Source: Myxococcota bacterium
GTDB taxonomy: Bacteria > Myxococcota_A > UBA9160 > UBA6930
Length of the DNA: 64,000 bases
Reading direction: 5' to 3'
Assembly (NCBI GenBank): GCA_028277885.1
Contig: JANQFK010000076.1
Span: 59,639-123,638, forward strand
The notes beneath the pieces are model-generated. The model was not told the DNA's origin and did not search any database. It worked only from the letters and a program-made list of their open reading frames with translations. The position numbers were made by a program, and so were the translations under genes. How positions within the stretch are numbered: position 1 is the first letter of the stretch; the number at the start of each line of letters is the position of its first letter. Of this stretch, positions 63,873 through 64,000 are shown piece after piece.

Positions 63873-64000
63873 TGCTTTACAGAAGTCCGGGGACATCCTT
63901 CACACGGGGGATGCCCTGGATGGAAACCGACAAGGAGAGGCAGAGGAGGGGCTTTGTCGCGGACCACGCGAGCGGCCAGTGGTCGATGACGGAGCTCTGC
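63873..64000 (+). mobile_element. Left end of an IS481-like insertion sequence
   Basis: A block TGCTTTACAGAAGTCCGGGG followed by ACATCCTTCAC, likely an inverted repeat, starts 27 bases after the last attC core and leads into a transposase start. The element runs off the window, so its length and right end are unknown. Confidence 0.55.
63911..64000 (+). CDS. IS481-like transposase, N-terminus (partial)
   Basis: Thirty codons are visible: MPWMETDKERQRRGFVADHA and then SGQWSMTELC. This matches the N-terminal lead of IS481-family transposases, which continue into a helix-turn-helix (usually R-x-G-x-S-R-x-T). It would be a DDE transposase. Cut by the window edge. Confidence 0.72.
   Translation, partial: MPWMETDKERQRRGFVADHASGQWSMTELC

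Noticed and set aside
1..64000. tRNA, rRNA or riboswitch genes
   Set aside because: None was recognised by eye: no T-loop GTTCRANNC with a fitting acceptor stem and no rRNA-like stretch. A covariance-model scan was not possible here.

Overview
The window is very GC-rich and densely coded, mostly on the minus strand. It holds Sec lipoproteins, a Tat-type secreted cupin and many one-gene units of accessory metabolism. This suits a GC-rich Gram-negative bacterium, perhaps an uncultured Myxococcota/Deltaproteobacteria-type lineage. That placement is inference from gene style only: no rRNA, tRNA or taxonomic marker gene is present.

About 1-45.1 kb is a long run of small stand-alone enzymes: VOC/glyoxalase folds, GNAT acetyltransferases, GFA-type zinc proteins, glutathione S-transferase folds, antibiotic kinases and nucleotidyltransferases, MAPEG and DUF4345 membrane proteins, split-barrel proteins, cupins, ABM monooxygenase folds and several lipoproteins. 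Neighbouring minus-strand genes often overlap by 4-8 bases (ATGA, GTGA, TTGA), which implies translational coupling in short operons. Larger metabolic genes are a BNR-repeat protein with a MoaD/ThiS partner, a PEP mutase/isocitrate lyase homologue, a TauD dioxygenase, an SDR, an enoyl-CoA hydratase and a class II aldolase divergent from a Crp/Fnr regulator. Many starts are preceded by the same extended -10 motif (consensus YGGTANNNT), and several genes look leaderless. Decay is scattered through the region: a cupin stump, a DUF4440-like fragment, an N-terminal GST half and a frameshifted SRPBCC gene.

About 48.3-63.85 kb is a chromosomal integron cassette array, with one fossil site further left near 45.4 kb. 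About 20 related attC sites of roughly 90-140 bp separate single-gene or toxin-antitoxin cassettes. Most ORFs read on the minus strand, with stop codons next to or inside the attC outer core and starts 10-20 bases after the previous core. Cores are perfect (GCCTAAC/GTTAGGC) at the right end and decay leftwards, so attI and the integrase should lie beyond the right edge. Cassette cargo includes ParE-type and HigBA toxin-antitoxin pairs, a broken hicBA pair, a BRCT protein, a lone EF-Tu domain-3-like protein, a BLUF photoreceptor, a CPBP protease, a metzincin, a methyltransferase, a small kinase and three paralogous membrane proteins. Two blocks of plus-strand ORFs interrupt the array. Almost every attC carries the same extended -10 motif on the minus strand, 77-123 bases before the next ORF, so the recombination sites may double as promoters. 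An IS481-like transposase begins just after the last attC and runs off the window.
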